Shown one piece after another: positions 17,165-25,100 of a stretch of DNA of 64,000 nt (positions are counted from its first letter, which is position 1; every line of letters starts with the position of its first letter). The stretch is from the NCBI RefSeq assembly GCF_011927625.1, contig NZ_JAATIZ010000002.1:558001-622000 (forward strand), in the 5' to 3' direction. Made by a program: the position numbers and the translations under genes. The notes under the pieces are model-generated. The model was not told the DNA's origin. It made no database searches and saw only the letters and a list, made by a program, of their open reading frames with translations. Source of the DNA: Paenalcaligenes hominis (GTDB lineage: Bacteria > Pseudomonadota > Gammaproteobacteria > Burkholderiales > Burkholderiaceae_B).

Positions 17165-17953
17165 ATGAAAGGCTTAGAAAACAAAGTCATTATTGTGACA
17201 GGGGGAGCCACCCATATCGGTGCCGGCGTGGTGGCAACACTACGCAGTTATGGTGCACGCGTTGCGGTATTTGATATTGATGTAGCCGGGGGCCAGGCTG
17301 CTGTAGGCGGCCAACCAGAACACGCACGCTTTTGGGAAGTGGACATTACCGATGATAACGCCATCACGGCAGCCACTAAAGCGGTACACGCCCATTTCGG
17401 TCGTATTGACGGCTTAGTTAATTTGGCCTGCTCGTATTTGGATGAGGGCATGGTTTCCAGTCGCGATGACTGGCTCACCGCCCTCAATGTCAATGTGGTC
17501 AGCACCGTACAAATGAGCAAAGCGGTGTACCCCTACCTACAGCAACAAGAGGGCGGCGCCATCGTTAATTTCACGTCTATCTCCTCTTCGGTGGCTCAGA
17601 CAGGACGTTGGCTTTACCCCGCTTCCAAAGCCGCCTTAGTGCAGGTGACACGCAGCTTAGCCATGGATTGGGCTGCAGACCGCATTCGGGTAAATTCCGT
17701 ATCGCCAGGCTGGACTTGGTCCAAGGTCATGGACGAACTTACTGGAGGTAACCGCCCTAAAACGGATCAAGTCGCTGCTCCTTTCCATCTTTTAAAACGG
17801 GTAGGCAACCCGTCTGAAGTGGGCGAAGTGGTTGCTTTCTTGTTGTCGGATGCGGCGAGTTTTGTGACCGGTGCCGACTATGCCGTTGATGGCGGCTACT
17901 CTGCCATGGGTCCTGAACAGGCCGTTCCAGCCATTCCTCAGTTAGCCGAATAA
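17165..17953 (+). CDS. Short-chain dehydrogenase/reductase, first gene of the indole-monooxygenase-type operon
   Basis: The ATG at 17165 follows GGAGCAAACT; the ATG at 17153 lacks a binding site. A 262-residue SDR with TGGATHIG, the active-site YPASK and a C-terminal GGYS segment. The structural NNAG motif is changed to NLAC, which is unusual. In the known iif indole cluster an SDR acts beside a styrene-monooxygenase-like flavoprotein to oxidise indole-2,3-dihydrodiol and prevent indigo formation. The gene order here (SDR, StyA-like, flavin reductase) fits that role, but the match rests on context. Confidence 0.82.
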   Translation: MKGLENKVIIVTGGATHIGAGVVATLRSYGARVAVFDIDVAGGQAAVGGQPEHARFWEVDITDDNAITAATKAVHAHFGRIDGLVNLACSYLDEGMVSSRDDWLTALNVNVVSTVQMSKAVYPYLQQQEGGAIVNFTSISSSVAQTGRWLYPASKAALVQVTRSLAMDWAADRIRVNSVSPGWTWSKVMDELTGGNRPKTDQVAAPFHLLKRVGNPSEVGEVVAFLLSDAASFVTGADYAVDGGYSAMGPEQAVPAIPQLAE

Positions 17954-17983
17954 GCCCACTTTTATTAGTTAAGGAAACCGACT

Positions 17984-19228
17984 ATGCGTACTATTGCAAT
18001 TATTGGTGGCGGCCAAGCGGGCATGCCCGTGGCCTTTGGCCTGTTAGCCCAAGGCTATGAGGTCACGCTGTATACCAATCGCACCCCTGAACAAATTCGT
18101 GCGGGCCGTGTGATGTCCAGTCAATGCATGTTTGCGAATGCCTTAGATGTAGAGCGCCGTCTAGGCATTAATTTCTGGGAAGACGAGTGCCCACCCGTGG
18201 AAGGCATTGGCTTTGCCCTGCCCCATCCCGAACAGCCTGACACCAAAGCCGTGGACTGGAGTGGCCGCTTAGACCGTATTGCCCAAGCGACGGATCAACG
18301 CATTAAAATGCCCGTGTGGATCGAAGAATTTGCCGAACGGGGTGGCCGTGTTGTGTTTGAGGATGTGGGTGTCGCCGAACTTGAACGCATCAGCACAGAG
18401 CATGAGCTGACTATTCTTGCTGCAGGTAAGGGCGAAGTGGTGCGTTTATTTGAACGCGACGCCTCTCGCTCTCCATTCGATAAGCCACAACGTGCGCTGG
18501 CTTTGACCTATGTTCATGGCTTAGAACCCACCCCCGATTACTCACGGGTTTCCTTCAACTTCATCCCTGGTGTGGGCGAATATTTTGTATTCCCCTCATT
18601 AACCTTATCAGGCCCATGCGATATCATGGTGTTTGAAGGCATTCCCAATGGTCCCTTAGATCGCTTTAAAGATGCTCAAGGCCCCCAAGACCATTTTGAT
18701 CGTAGCATTAGCTTTCTCGAGGAGTTTTTGCCTTGGGAAGCCGACCGCGCCCGCAATTGTGAGCTCACTGATGCCCAGGGTTATCTAGCAGGTAGCTTCC
18801 CTCCCACAGTGCGCAAACCTGTCCTCACCTTGCCCTCTGGGAATATTGTCTTAGGAATGGGCGATGCGGTGGTAGTCAATGACCCCATCACGGGCCAAGG
18901 CTCTAACAATGCGGCCAAATGCGCTCAGGTCTATTTAGATCAAATTCTGGCACGAGGCGAGCGCAGTTTTGACCGCGAATGGATGGAAGCCACGTTTGAA
19001 ACGTACTGGAATTATGCCCATCGCGTCGTCTCATGGACTAACTCTATGCTGTTGCCTCCTACTCCTCAAGCCTTTGCTTTATTATCGGGGGCGGCGCAAC
19101 AGCCCAAACTGGCTCATTTCCTTGCGAACGCGTTTGATAATCCGCCTGTGCTTTATCCTGCATGGGATAACCTAGCAGAGGCGGAAAAACTGATTCAGAT
19201 CACTGCTGACCTGCCCGTCACAGCTTAA
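17984..19228 (+). CDS. Indole/styrene monooxygenase-family flavoprotein (group E)
   Basis: A 414-residue FAD monooxygenase homologous along its length to styrene monooxygenase StyA: GGGQAG at the N-terminus, PFDKPQRAL in the middle and GDAVVVNDPITGQGSN in the C-terminal half. At the StyA positions N46 and V48 this protein has serine and glutamine (VMSSQCMF), the pair I recall for indole rather than styrene monooxygenases. It would epoxidise indole at C2-C3 using reduced FAD supplied by the next gene product. The enzyme class is secure; indole as substrate is likely. Confidence 0.87.
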   Translation: MRTIAIIGGGQAGMPVAFGLLAQGYEVTLYTNRTPEQIRAGRVMSSQCMFANALDVERRLGINFWEDECPPVEGIGFALPHPEQPDTKAVDWSGRLDRIAQATDQRIKMPVWIEEFAERGGRVVFEDVGVAELERISTEHELTILAAGKGEVVRLFERDASRSPFDKPQRALALTYVHGLEPTPDYSRVSFNFIPGVGEYFVFPSLTLSGPCDIMVFEGIPNGPLDRFKDAQGPQDHFDRSISFLEEFLPWEADRARNCELTDAQGYLAGSFPPTVRKPVLTLPSGNIVLGMGDAVVVNDPITGQGSNNAAKCAQVYLDQILARGERSFDREWMEATFETYWNYAHRVVSWTNSMLLPPTPQAFALLSGAAQQPKLAHFLANAFDNPPVLYPAWDNLAEAEKLIQITADLPVTA

Positions 19229-19252
19229 TTTGTAATACCTAGGAGTTTTTTC

Positions 19253-19774
19253 ATGTCTACACAGGCCACTACGGAAACCGAAAATGCGCTGAATTTGTTC
19301 GACAGTCGAGCATTTAGACACGCCTTAGGCCACTTTCCCACAGGTGTGGCAATCGTCACAACACGCACACCAGAAGGGCGGCCTGTGGGCTTGACCATCA
19401 ACTCATTCTCATCGTTATCACTCGAGCCTCCTCTTATTATGTGGAGCCTAGTCAATCATTCGCCTAGTCTCGCTATTTTTGAGCAGTGTAATTATTTTGC
19501 GATTAATGTGATCAGCCAACAACAAGTTGAGGCCGCGTTAGGCTTTGCAAATTCCCAAGTAGAGGATAAATTTGCATTGGTTTCCCATGTTGATGGCGAA
19601 GAAGGCGTGCCGCTACTTGATGATTGTGTGGCTACCTTTGTATGTGAAAACTATAAGCAACACGAAGGCGGTGATCACACGTTATTTATTGGGCGTGTGG
19701 TGCGCCACAGCGCCATCACCGAGCACGAACCCGCCGTATTCCATCGCGGCAAATTTACACGACTGGGCGACTAA
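19253..19774 (+). CDS. Flavin reductase, partner of the group E monooxygenase
   Basis: A 173-residue HpaC/StyB-type flavin reductase: FRHALGHFPTGVAIVTT near residue 20, LTINSFSSLSLEPPL, and a C-terminal FHRGKFTRLG. It uses NAD(P)H to make reduced FAD that diffuses to the monooxygenase encoded 24 bp upstream. ATG follows TAGGAGTTTTTTC. Confidence 0.88.
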   Translation: MSTQATTETENALNLFDSRAFRHALGHFPTGVAIVTTRTPEGRPVGLTINSFSSLSLEPPLIMWSLVNHSPSLAIFEQCNYFAINVISQQQVEAALGFANSQVEDKFALVSHVDGEEGVPLLDDCVATFVCENYKQHEGGDHTLFIGRVVRHSAITEHEPAVFHRGKFTRLGD

Positions 19775-19791
19775 TCACCTCAGGAGACACC

Positions 19792-21378
19792 ATGCAGCAT
19801 CGCAGCGATGTAGTGATTATAGGCAGCGGCATTAACTCATTAAGCTGTGCCGCTTTGCTGGCCAATCGCGGCTTAAGCGTGACTGTATTAGAACGAAATC
19901 CTATTGCAGGCGGGTGCATACGCACCGAGGTCCTTTTCCCTGGGTTCACACACGATGTGTTCTCAAGCTGGTACCCGCTTTTTGTAGGTAGTGCCACCTA
20001 TGCCGAGCTAAAAGACCCTCTAGCCACGGCTGGCGTGCAGTTTGTAAGCAGCCCTTATACAACTGGTTTAGCCATCCCCAACGGGGCGGGCGTAGCCTTA
20101 CGTCAAGACATGGCCGACACGGTGCAACGACTCAATCACCTGGCTCCTCACGATGGGGATGCTATCAGTGCGGCGGCCTCACAGCTCTTTGGGAACGATG
20201 CCGCTTTGGTCTTTGGTTTAATGGGCGGCGCTCCTTATAGCTGGGAAACTACAAAGCTGCTGTTTAGCTCGTGGCGCCAACGTGGTGTAGATGGCATGAT
20301 GGCATTTGCTAGTCATGCCCTAGAAAACTTCAGACGTTGGTCCGAACGCGAATTAAATCACGATCTAACGCGGGCCCTCATTGCGCCTTGGGTATTGCAT
20401 AGCGGCTTAGGCCCCGACGAAGCCAGCTCCGCCTTAATCGGCAAGCTCACCTTCTGTGCTGTTACGGCAGGTGGTATGCCTGTAGTACAAGGGGGAAGCT
20501 ACGAGCTTGTTAAAGCTTTTATATCGATAATCGAACAAGCAGGTGGTCAAGTTATCACCAACAAACATGTGGACCAGATTTTGGTTGAGAACAACACTGC
20601 TAAAGGGGTGCGCGTGGGTGACGAGCACTACTATGCCCAACACGCGGTAGTCGCTAATGTGACGCCAAATCAACTGTATGAGCAATTATTACCCAGCATT
20701 GATACAAGCTACCAAGCTCAGGCCAAAGCGTATCGTTATGGCCGAGGTGGCATGCAAATTCATTTTGCCCTTAATGCCAAACCAACTTGGTTACACGAAG
20801 AACTCATCCATGTGCCCTTAGTGCACGTAACAGAAAGTATGGAGCAAGTCTGTGCTTCAGTGGTCGAAGCCAATAATGGTTGGTTGCCGGCCAAGCCTAC
20901 CTTAGGTGTAGGGCAGCCCGTGGCCGTAGACCCCACACGCGCCCCCGATGGCGGTTGGATTCTTTGGGTACAAATGCAAGAACTCCCTACGCATTTACGT
21001 GCCGACTGTGCCGGACAGATTGCGATTCCTGAAGATGGGCGTTGGAATGAGGCCGTCAAACAGGCCATGGTCGAACGCGTCAAACAGCGCTTAGAAACCG
21101 TTATGCCTAACTTTAGTCAGTTGATCGTTGGGGAAAAAGCCTACAGCCCCGCCGATCTAGAGCTCGCAAATATTAACCTAGTGGGGGGCGATCCGTATTC
21201 CGGTGTCTGCTCGCCAGATCAGTTTTTCTTCATGCGTCCTTTTGCGGGCTCATCCAAAACCCGAACAGGCCAAACGCCAATTGCCCGTTTGCATCATATC
21301 GGAGCATCCGTGCACCCTGGGCCAGGCTTAGGGGGACAATCGGGTTATTTAGCCGCCCAACGCATTAAAAAGTCGTAA
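19792..21378 (+). CDS. Phytoene-desaturase-like NAD(P)/FAD-dependent oxidoreductase
   Basis: A 528-residue flavoprotein with an N-terminal dinucleotide fold (GSGINSLSCAALLANRG), an RNPIAGGCIRTE segment and a C-terminal PGPGLGGQSGYLAAQ FAD motif, as in the CrtI/phytoene-desaturase superfamily. It starts 18 bp after the flavin reductase, so it belongs to the indole-monooxygenase operon. It is not a carotenoid gene by context, since no other carotenoid gene is present. It may desaturate or oxidise an indolic intermediate. The substrate is unknown. Confidence 0.78.
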   Translation: MQHRSDVVIIGSGINSLSCAALLANRGLSVTVLERNPIAGGCIRTEVLFPGFTHDVFSSWYPLFVGSATYAELKDPLATAGVQFVSSPYTTGLAIPNGAGVALRQDMADTVQRLNHLAPHDGDAISAAASQLFGNDAALVFGLMGGAPYSWETTKLLFSSWRQRGVDGMMAFASHALENFRRWSERELNHDLTRALIAPWVLHSGLGPDEASSALIGKLTFCAVTAGGMPVVQGGSYELVKAFISIIEQAGGQVITNKHVDQILVENNTAKGVRVGDEHYYAQHAVVANVTPNQLYEQLLPSIDTSYQAQAKAYRYGRGGMQIHFALNAKPTWLHEELIHVPLVHVTESMEQVCASVVEANNGWLPAKPTLGVGQPVAVDPTRAPDGGWILWVQMQELPTHLRADCAGQIAIPEDGRWNEAVKQAMVERVKQRLETVMPNFSQLIVGEKAYSPADLELANINLVGGDPYSGVCSPDQFFFMRPFAGSSKTRTGQTPIARLHHIGASVHPGPGLGGQSGYLAAQRIKKS

Positions 21379-21403
21379 CTATTTCTTTTAGCTCAATTCC
21401 CAT

Positions 21404-21442
21404 AAAACCACTATGCTACATTTTCCCTCATAGTGGTTTTTT
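21404..21442 (+). terminator. Rho-independent terminator
   Basis: AAAACCACTATG and CATAGTGGTTTT form a 12-bp perfect stem followed by T residues, 26 bp after the oxidoreductase stop. The A-rich upstream arm would let it work on both strands. Confidence 0.88.
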
Positions 21443-21509
21443 CATTTTTGATCTATAACCACTTAGGCGTCGTCTACCGCACTCCAATAATAACCACAAG
21501 GAGAAGACT

Positions 21510-23348
21510 ATGAACTCTGCCCTATTAGCCATTGGCGTTTTACTCCTGACATTGGGTCTTTTCATTTATGGCCGTTGGCGCCACGATGTGGTGGCTGTGA
21601 TCGCACTCATACTCAGTAGCGTACTTGGCCTAGTCCCTACCGATGCTGTGTTCAGTGGTTTTAGTCATCCTGCTGTGGTCACTGTGGCTTGCGTATTAAT
21701 TCTTAGTTACGCTTTGCAGCAAACCGGCGCCATCGATGTATTAGCGGAGCGTGTATTACCTAAAAAAAGTAATGTAACGGTATCACTGCTAGCTTTAACT
21801 GCTTTAGCCGCTTTTTTATCCGGTTTTATGAATAATGTAGGTGCCTTGGCGTTACTTATGCCCGTGTCGCTACAAGTGGCGCAACGCCACAACCTACCAG
21901 CCGGGCAAATTCTTATGCCCGTCTCTTTTGCGACCATCCTAGGAGGCATGACCACCCTGATTGGGACCCCTTCTAACTTGATTGTGTCCGGCTACCGTGC
22001 CGAGGCGATCGGCCAGCCCTTTAAAATGTTTGACTTCACGCCATTAGGGGTCAGCTTAGCCATTGCTGGGGTGTTGTTTATCTCCTTGATAGGATGGCGC
22101 TTAATCCCGGTACGTCAACGAGCCCATGCGGATGCATTTGAAACGGGCTCCTACTTAACCGAAGCCCGTGTGAGTGAGGACAGCAAAGCTATTGGCATGC
22201 GCCTTAGCGAAGTGCAAGAAATCCTCGCCACCACGGATAGCCAAGTTCTGGCTCTTATTCGAGAAAACACCACCATTCAAAGTCCAAGCCCTATTTTGCA
22301 GCTGCAGCAAAATGACATTTTATTGATTGAGTCCGATCCCGATGTATTAGCAAAAAACCTGGATGTGCTGAATCTGGTGTTTCATGAAGATCGGATTTTA
22401 GCTATGCCTACGGATGAGCCTGAGGCATCTCCCGCGCCTAGCTCTGAGCCCTCAGAAGACACGAAAAGCGCAGAAAAAAAACAACCACCTGTGCACACTG
22501 AACTGTCGGAGCTAGTGATCTTGCCCGGTTCCTCATTGATTGGACGCACTGCCTCTAACCTACGCTTACGCGCTTTATATCATGTCAATCTGTTAGCCAT
22601 TTCACGCCAAGGCACACGCTCTAGAACTCGATTGCGCAATATGCCGTTACGCACTGGTGATGTGTTGTTGCTGCAAGGCCCTGAAGACCGGATTAGTAAT
22701 TTTGCCTCAAATGGGGGCTGCGCCATTTTAGCGGCACGTGCCTTGCGCGTTCCCGATCGCCGCAAAATGCTGTTGGCAAACGGCATTATGGTGCTGTCAG
22801 TGGCCCTAGCGGCTTCAGGCTTGCTTTCAGCTGCTCTCAGCTTTATGTTGGGCGTGCTGCTGCTGTTACTTTTTAATGTGATTGCCTTACGCCAAATTTA
22901 TAACGCCGTGGACTGGTCGGTCATTGTTTTGTTGGCCGCGTTAATTCCGGTGGCTCAAGCCCTAGAAAGTACGCAGGCAGCAGCGCAAATTGCCAACCTT
23001 TTGTTGGAATATGGGGCCCAAGGCAATGCTATCTTGGCATTAGCGCTGATTATGGTCACCACCATGCTGTTATCCGACTTAATGAACAACGCGGCCACTG
23101 CTACCGTAATGAGTCCAGTAGCATTAGGTACAGCCCAACAGTTGGATGTGAATCCCGACACCTTTTTAATGGCAATTGTGATTGGTGCATCGTGTGCGTT
23201 TTTAACCCCCATAGGCCATCAAAACAACACATTAATTTTAGGTCCGGGCGGTTTTAGATTTAATGATTATTGGCGTATGGGTTTACCGCTTGACCTACTA
23301 ATTGTTGCGCTTACCCTGCCTTTGGTTTTGTATTTTTGGCCCCTATGA
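21510..23348 (+). CDS. SLC13/CitT-type anion transporter with two TrkA-C (RCK_C) domains
   Basis: A 612-residue membrane protein. Residues 1-210 and about 425-612 are hydrophobic transport halves (FMNNVGALALLMP with GTPSNLI in the first, LMNNAATATVMSP in the second). Between them lie two soluble TrkA-C-like regulatory domains (about 220-300 and 330-400) linked by an acidic, proline- and lysine-rich stretch. This is the layout of SLC13-family sodium/anion or dicarboxylate transporters. It lies after a terminator, so it is probably a separate unit with its own SD (AAGGAGAAGACT). It could import a dicarboxylate or export an acid; no specific ligand is indicated. Confidence 0.83.
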   Translation: MNSALLAIGVLLLTLGLFIYGRWRHDVVAVIALILSSVLGLVPTDAVFSGFSHPAVVTVACVLILSYALQQTGAIDVLAERVLPKKSNVTVSLLALTALAAFLSGFMNNVGALALLMPVSLQVAQRHNLPAGQILMPVSFATILGGMTTLIGTPSNLIVSGYRAEAIGQPFKMFDFTPLGVSLAIAGVLFISLIGWRLIPVRQRAHADAFETGSYLTEARVSEDSKAIGMRLSEVQEILATTDSQVLALIRENTTIQSPSPILQLQQNDILLIESDPDVLAKNLDVLNLVFHEDRILAMPTDEPEASPAPSSEPSEDTKSAEKKQPPVHTELSELVILPGSSLIGRTASNLRLRALYHVNLLAISRQGTRSRTRLRNMPLRTGDVLLLQGPEDRISNFASNGGCAILAARALRVPDRRKMLLANGIMVLSVALAASGLLSAALSFMLGVLLLLLFNVIALRQIYNAVDWSVIVLLAALIPVAQALESTQAAAQIANLLLEYGAQGNAILALALIMVTTMLLSDLMNNAATATVMSPVALGTAQQLDVNPDTFLMAIVIGASCAFLTPIGHQNNTLILGPGGFRFNDYWRMGLPLDLLIVALTLPLVLYFWPL

Positions 23349-24311
23349 GGCGGTGCGGACACGGTGTTGAGTTTGACTTGGGCTTTCGCCAAAACGCCGT
23401 TTGTATTCAGCACTAAAGCGTCCTAAGTGCATAAAGCCCCAACGCAAAGCAATTTGCGTCACTGAGTCTGACCCAGGCTGGCACAGCTCGTGTCGCACTC
23501 GCTCTAAGCGAATCTGACGTAAGTACTGCATCGGGCTAATACCGCAATACTGCTGAAAACCAGCATGTAAGCTGCGTACACTAATCTGAGCCAAAGCGGC
23601 CAGCTCTTCGAGCCGAATTGGTTGGTCGGCATGCGCATGCAAATACTGTTCGACTAAGCGAATGGAGCGCGGCATCACGTGGTCAGAACGCCGAGGCACA
23701 GAGCTATCGAGAGGCGGATGCACATCTAAAAACGTGGTCACGACTAACTGTTCGAGTTGAGCCATCACCAGCGGCGAGCTTAATACGGATTCCGAGTGGC
23801 GGGCGCAATCTACCACGTGGCGCATCATTAAGCGCCAACTCATGTGTTGATGAGCTTGAAAACGCAAAGGAAACTTCAATGACGGTGACCAGTTAGGCTG
23901 CTCGAAATGAGGCGCCACTTGCTCGACCAGTGCGCGGTCAATTTTTAGCATCAGTTGTTCATTATTGGCGCGCCACACCATATCAATGTCGACGTTAGGG
24001 TTTAATACGGTAGCAACTTGAGGAGAAGAGTCTACTTGCTCGTTGCCACAGCGCACTGTGGCTTCTCCGTATTGAGGCAACTGAATAAGATAAAAGCCAG
24101 CGAGCTGTTCAGGCTGAATACGAACATCGGCGCCATACCCAAGCCGCATCACCCCTATCTGCCCTAACTGCACGAAACGTAAACGTGTGCGTAAAGGTTG
24201 AGTCGTGTTTTTAAGCGTAAGACGATGCGGTTTGATTAAGGTACCCACCGACGACTGCACAAGGTCTACGTCGGTAGAGACGAATTTTTGCCATGGGCTT
24301 AGGGATGTCAT
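23343..24311 (-). CDS. AraC-family transcriptional regulator
   Basis: A 322-residue protein. The start at 24311 is preceded by an AGAGGG box; an alternative 13-codon extension to 24350 is not favoured. The N-terminal half is the AraC-binding-like sensor domain seen in XylS/FeaR-type activators. The C-terminal 100 residues hold the two helix-turn-helix motifs (LEELAALAQISVRSLHAGFQQY, then VTQIALRWGFMHLGRFSAEYKRRFGESPS, given here as region markers 226-320). It converges with the SLC13 gene, overlapping 6 bp, and is divergent from the flavin-reductase-like gene. It is a good candidate activator of the indole-type operons. Confidence 0.85.
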   Translation of the reverse strand: MTSLSPWQKFVSTDVDLVQSSVGTLIKPHRLTLKNTTQPLRTRLRFVQLGQIGVMRLGYGADVRIQPEQLAGFYLIQLPQYGEATVRCGNEQVDSSPQVATVLNPNVDIDMVWRANNEQLMLKIDRALVEQVAPHFEQPNWSPSLKFPLRFQAHQHMSWRLMMRHVVDCARHSESVLSSPLVMAQLEQLVVTTFLDVHPPLDSSVPRRSDHVMPRSIRLVEQYLHAHADQPIRLEELAALAQISVRSLHAGFQQYCGISPMQYLRQIRLERVRHELCQPGSDSVTQIALRWGFMHLGRFSAEYKRRFGESPSQTQHRVRTAS

Positions 24312-24405
24312 AACAAACCCTCTGGATAACAACACGATGGAAAGCAGCAACTGCTTCAGTGAATTGCCGATCTTTTATTTTAGTTGTAAAGTATATAGTT
24401 TATTA

Positions 24406-24420
24406 TCGGGACATTCCCGA
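24406..24420. promoter_or_regulatory. Palindromic operator candidate in the araC/flavin-reductase divergent promoter
   Basis: TCGGGA-CAT-TCCCGA has perfect 6-bp arms. It follows a TATATAG/TTTATTAT-rich stretch and lies 32 bp before the GTG start at 24452, a good location for a repressor overlapping the transcription start. Confidence 0.45.
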
Positions 24421-24451
24421 ACACCTCGCTACCGCTTTCTGGGAAAAAACA

Positions 24452-25066
24452 GTGCAAGATCATTATCATACTTACGAGCCAAAGAACGGCCATGGTTTAC
24501 GTCATGACCCAATTAGCTCGATTGTTGGTCCTCGTGTTATTGGCTGGATCGGCACACAAGACACCGCAGGGCAGCCCAATCTAGCGCCCTACAGCTTCTG
24601 TAATATATTTAACTACAAACCTGCGTTAATTGCCTTTTCTAGCGTGGGCTATAAAGATAGCGTGCGTAATGCTATTGAAACCGGCGTATTTACCTGGAAT
24701 TTGGCGACGCGCCCCTTGGCAGAAGCCGTTAACCAAAGCAGCCTAGAGCAGCCTGTGAACGAGTTTGAACTCACCCAACTGACGCCATTAGCGGGTCAGC
24801 TTGTTGCCGCACCGCGTGTCGCTCAAAGCCCCGTTTCCATCGAGTGCAAAGTCACTCAACACTTTCAAATGACAGACCAACACCAGGACGCCCTGAACAC
24901 GTGGATGGTCATTGGTGAAGTCGTTGCGGTTCATATTGACCCCGCCCTAATTAAAGACGGTATTTATCATTGCGCGGCGGCTCAACCGATATTACGAGGG
25001 GGCGGTCCGGCCGATTATTACGAGATCAGTGACCAGACCTTATTCCACATGTATAGACCTAAATAA
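24452..25066 (+). CDS. Flavin reductase-like, FMN-binding (DIM6/NTAB) protein
   Basis: I place the start at GTG 24452 after GGGAAAAAAC, giving 204 residues. The protein then begins at the conserved HYHTYEP region; an ATG at 24359 would add 31 residues overlapping the promoter. Motifs are SSIVGPRVIGWIGT, NLAPYSFCNIF and FSSVGYKDSVRN, typical of FMN-binding split-barrel flavoproteins. It is a member of the flavin-reductase-like domain family, distinct from the StyB type at 19253. Its reaction is unknown; it may feed or detoxify flavin-dependent steps of the neighbouring pathway. Confidence 0.75.
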   Translation: MQDHYHTYEPKNGHGLRHDPISSIVGPRVIGWIGTQDTAGQPNLAPYSFCNIFNYKPALIAFSSVGYKDSVRNAIETGVFTWNLATRPLAEAVNQSSLEQPVNEFELTQLTPLAGQLVAAPRVAQSPVSIECKVTQHFQMTDQHQDALNTWMVIGEVVAVHIDPALIKDGIYHCAAAQPILRGGGPADYYEISDQTLFHMYRPK

Positions 25067-25071
25067 AGCTA

Positions 25072-25095
25072 TAGGTCGATATAACTATCGGCCTA
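25072..25095. terminator. Convergent-gene hairpin
   Basis: TAGGTCGATA pairs with TATCGGCCTA (one G-T pair) over TAAC, between the flavin-reductase-like gene and the convergent dehydrogenase. Flanking T/A runs are short, so bidirectional termination is plausible but not strong. Confidence 0.5.
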
Positions 25096-25100
25096 AAAGC

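Noticed and set aside
19792-21378. Carotenoid biosynthesis gene
   Set aside because: Only the fold resembles CrtI; no crtB or crtE homologue is nearby and it is embedded in the monooxygenase operon.
24205-24507. Plus-strand reading frame across the araC start and promoter
   Set aside because: It overlaps araC antisense and the divergent promoter, has no recognisable domain and no ribosome binding site.
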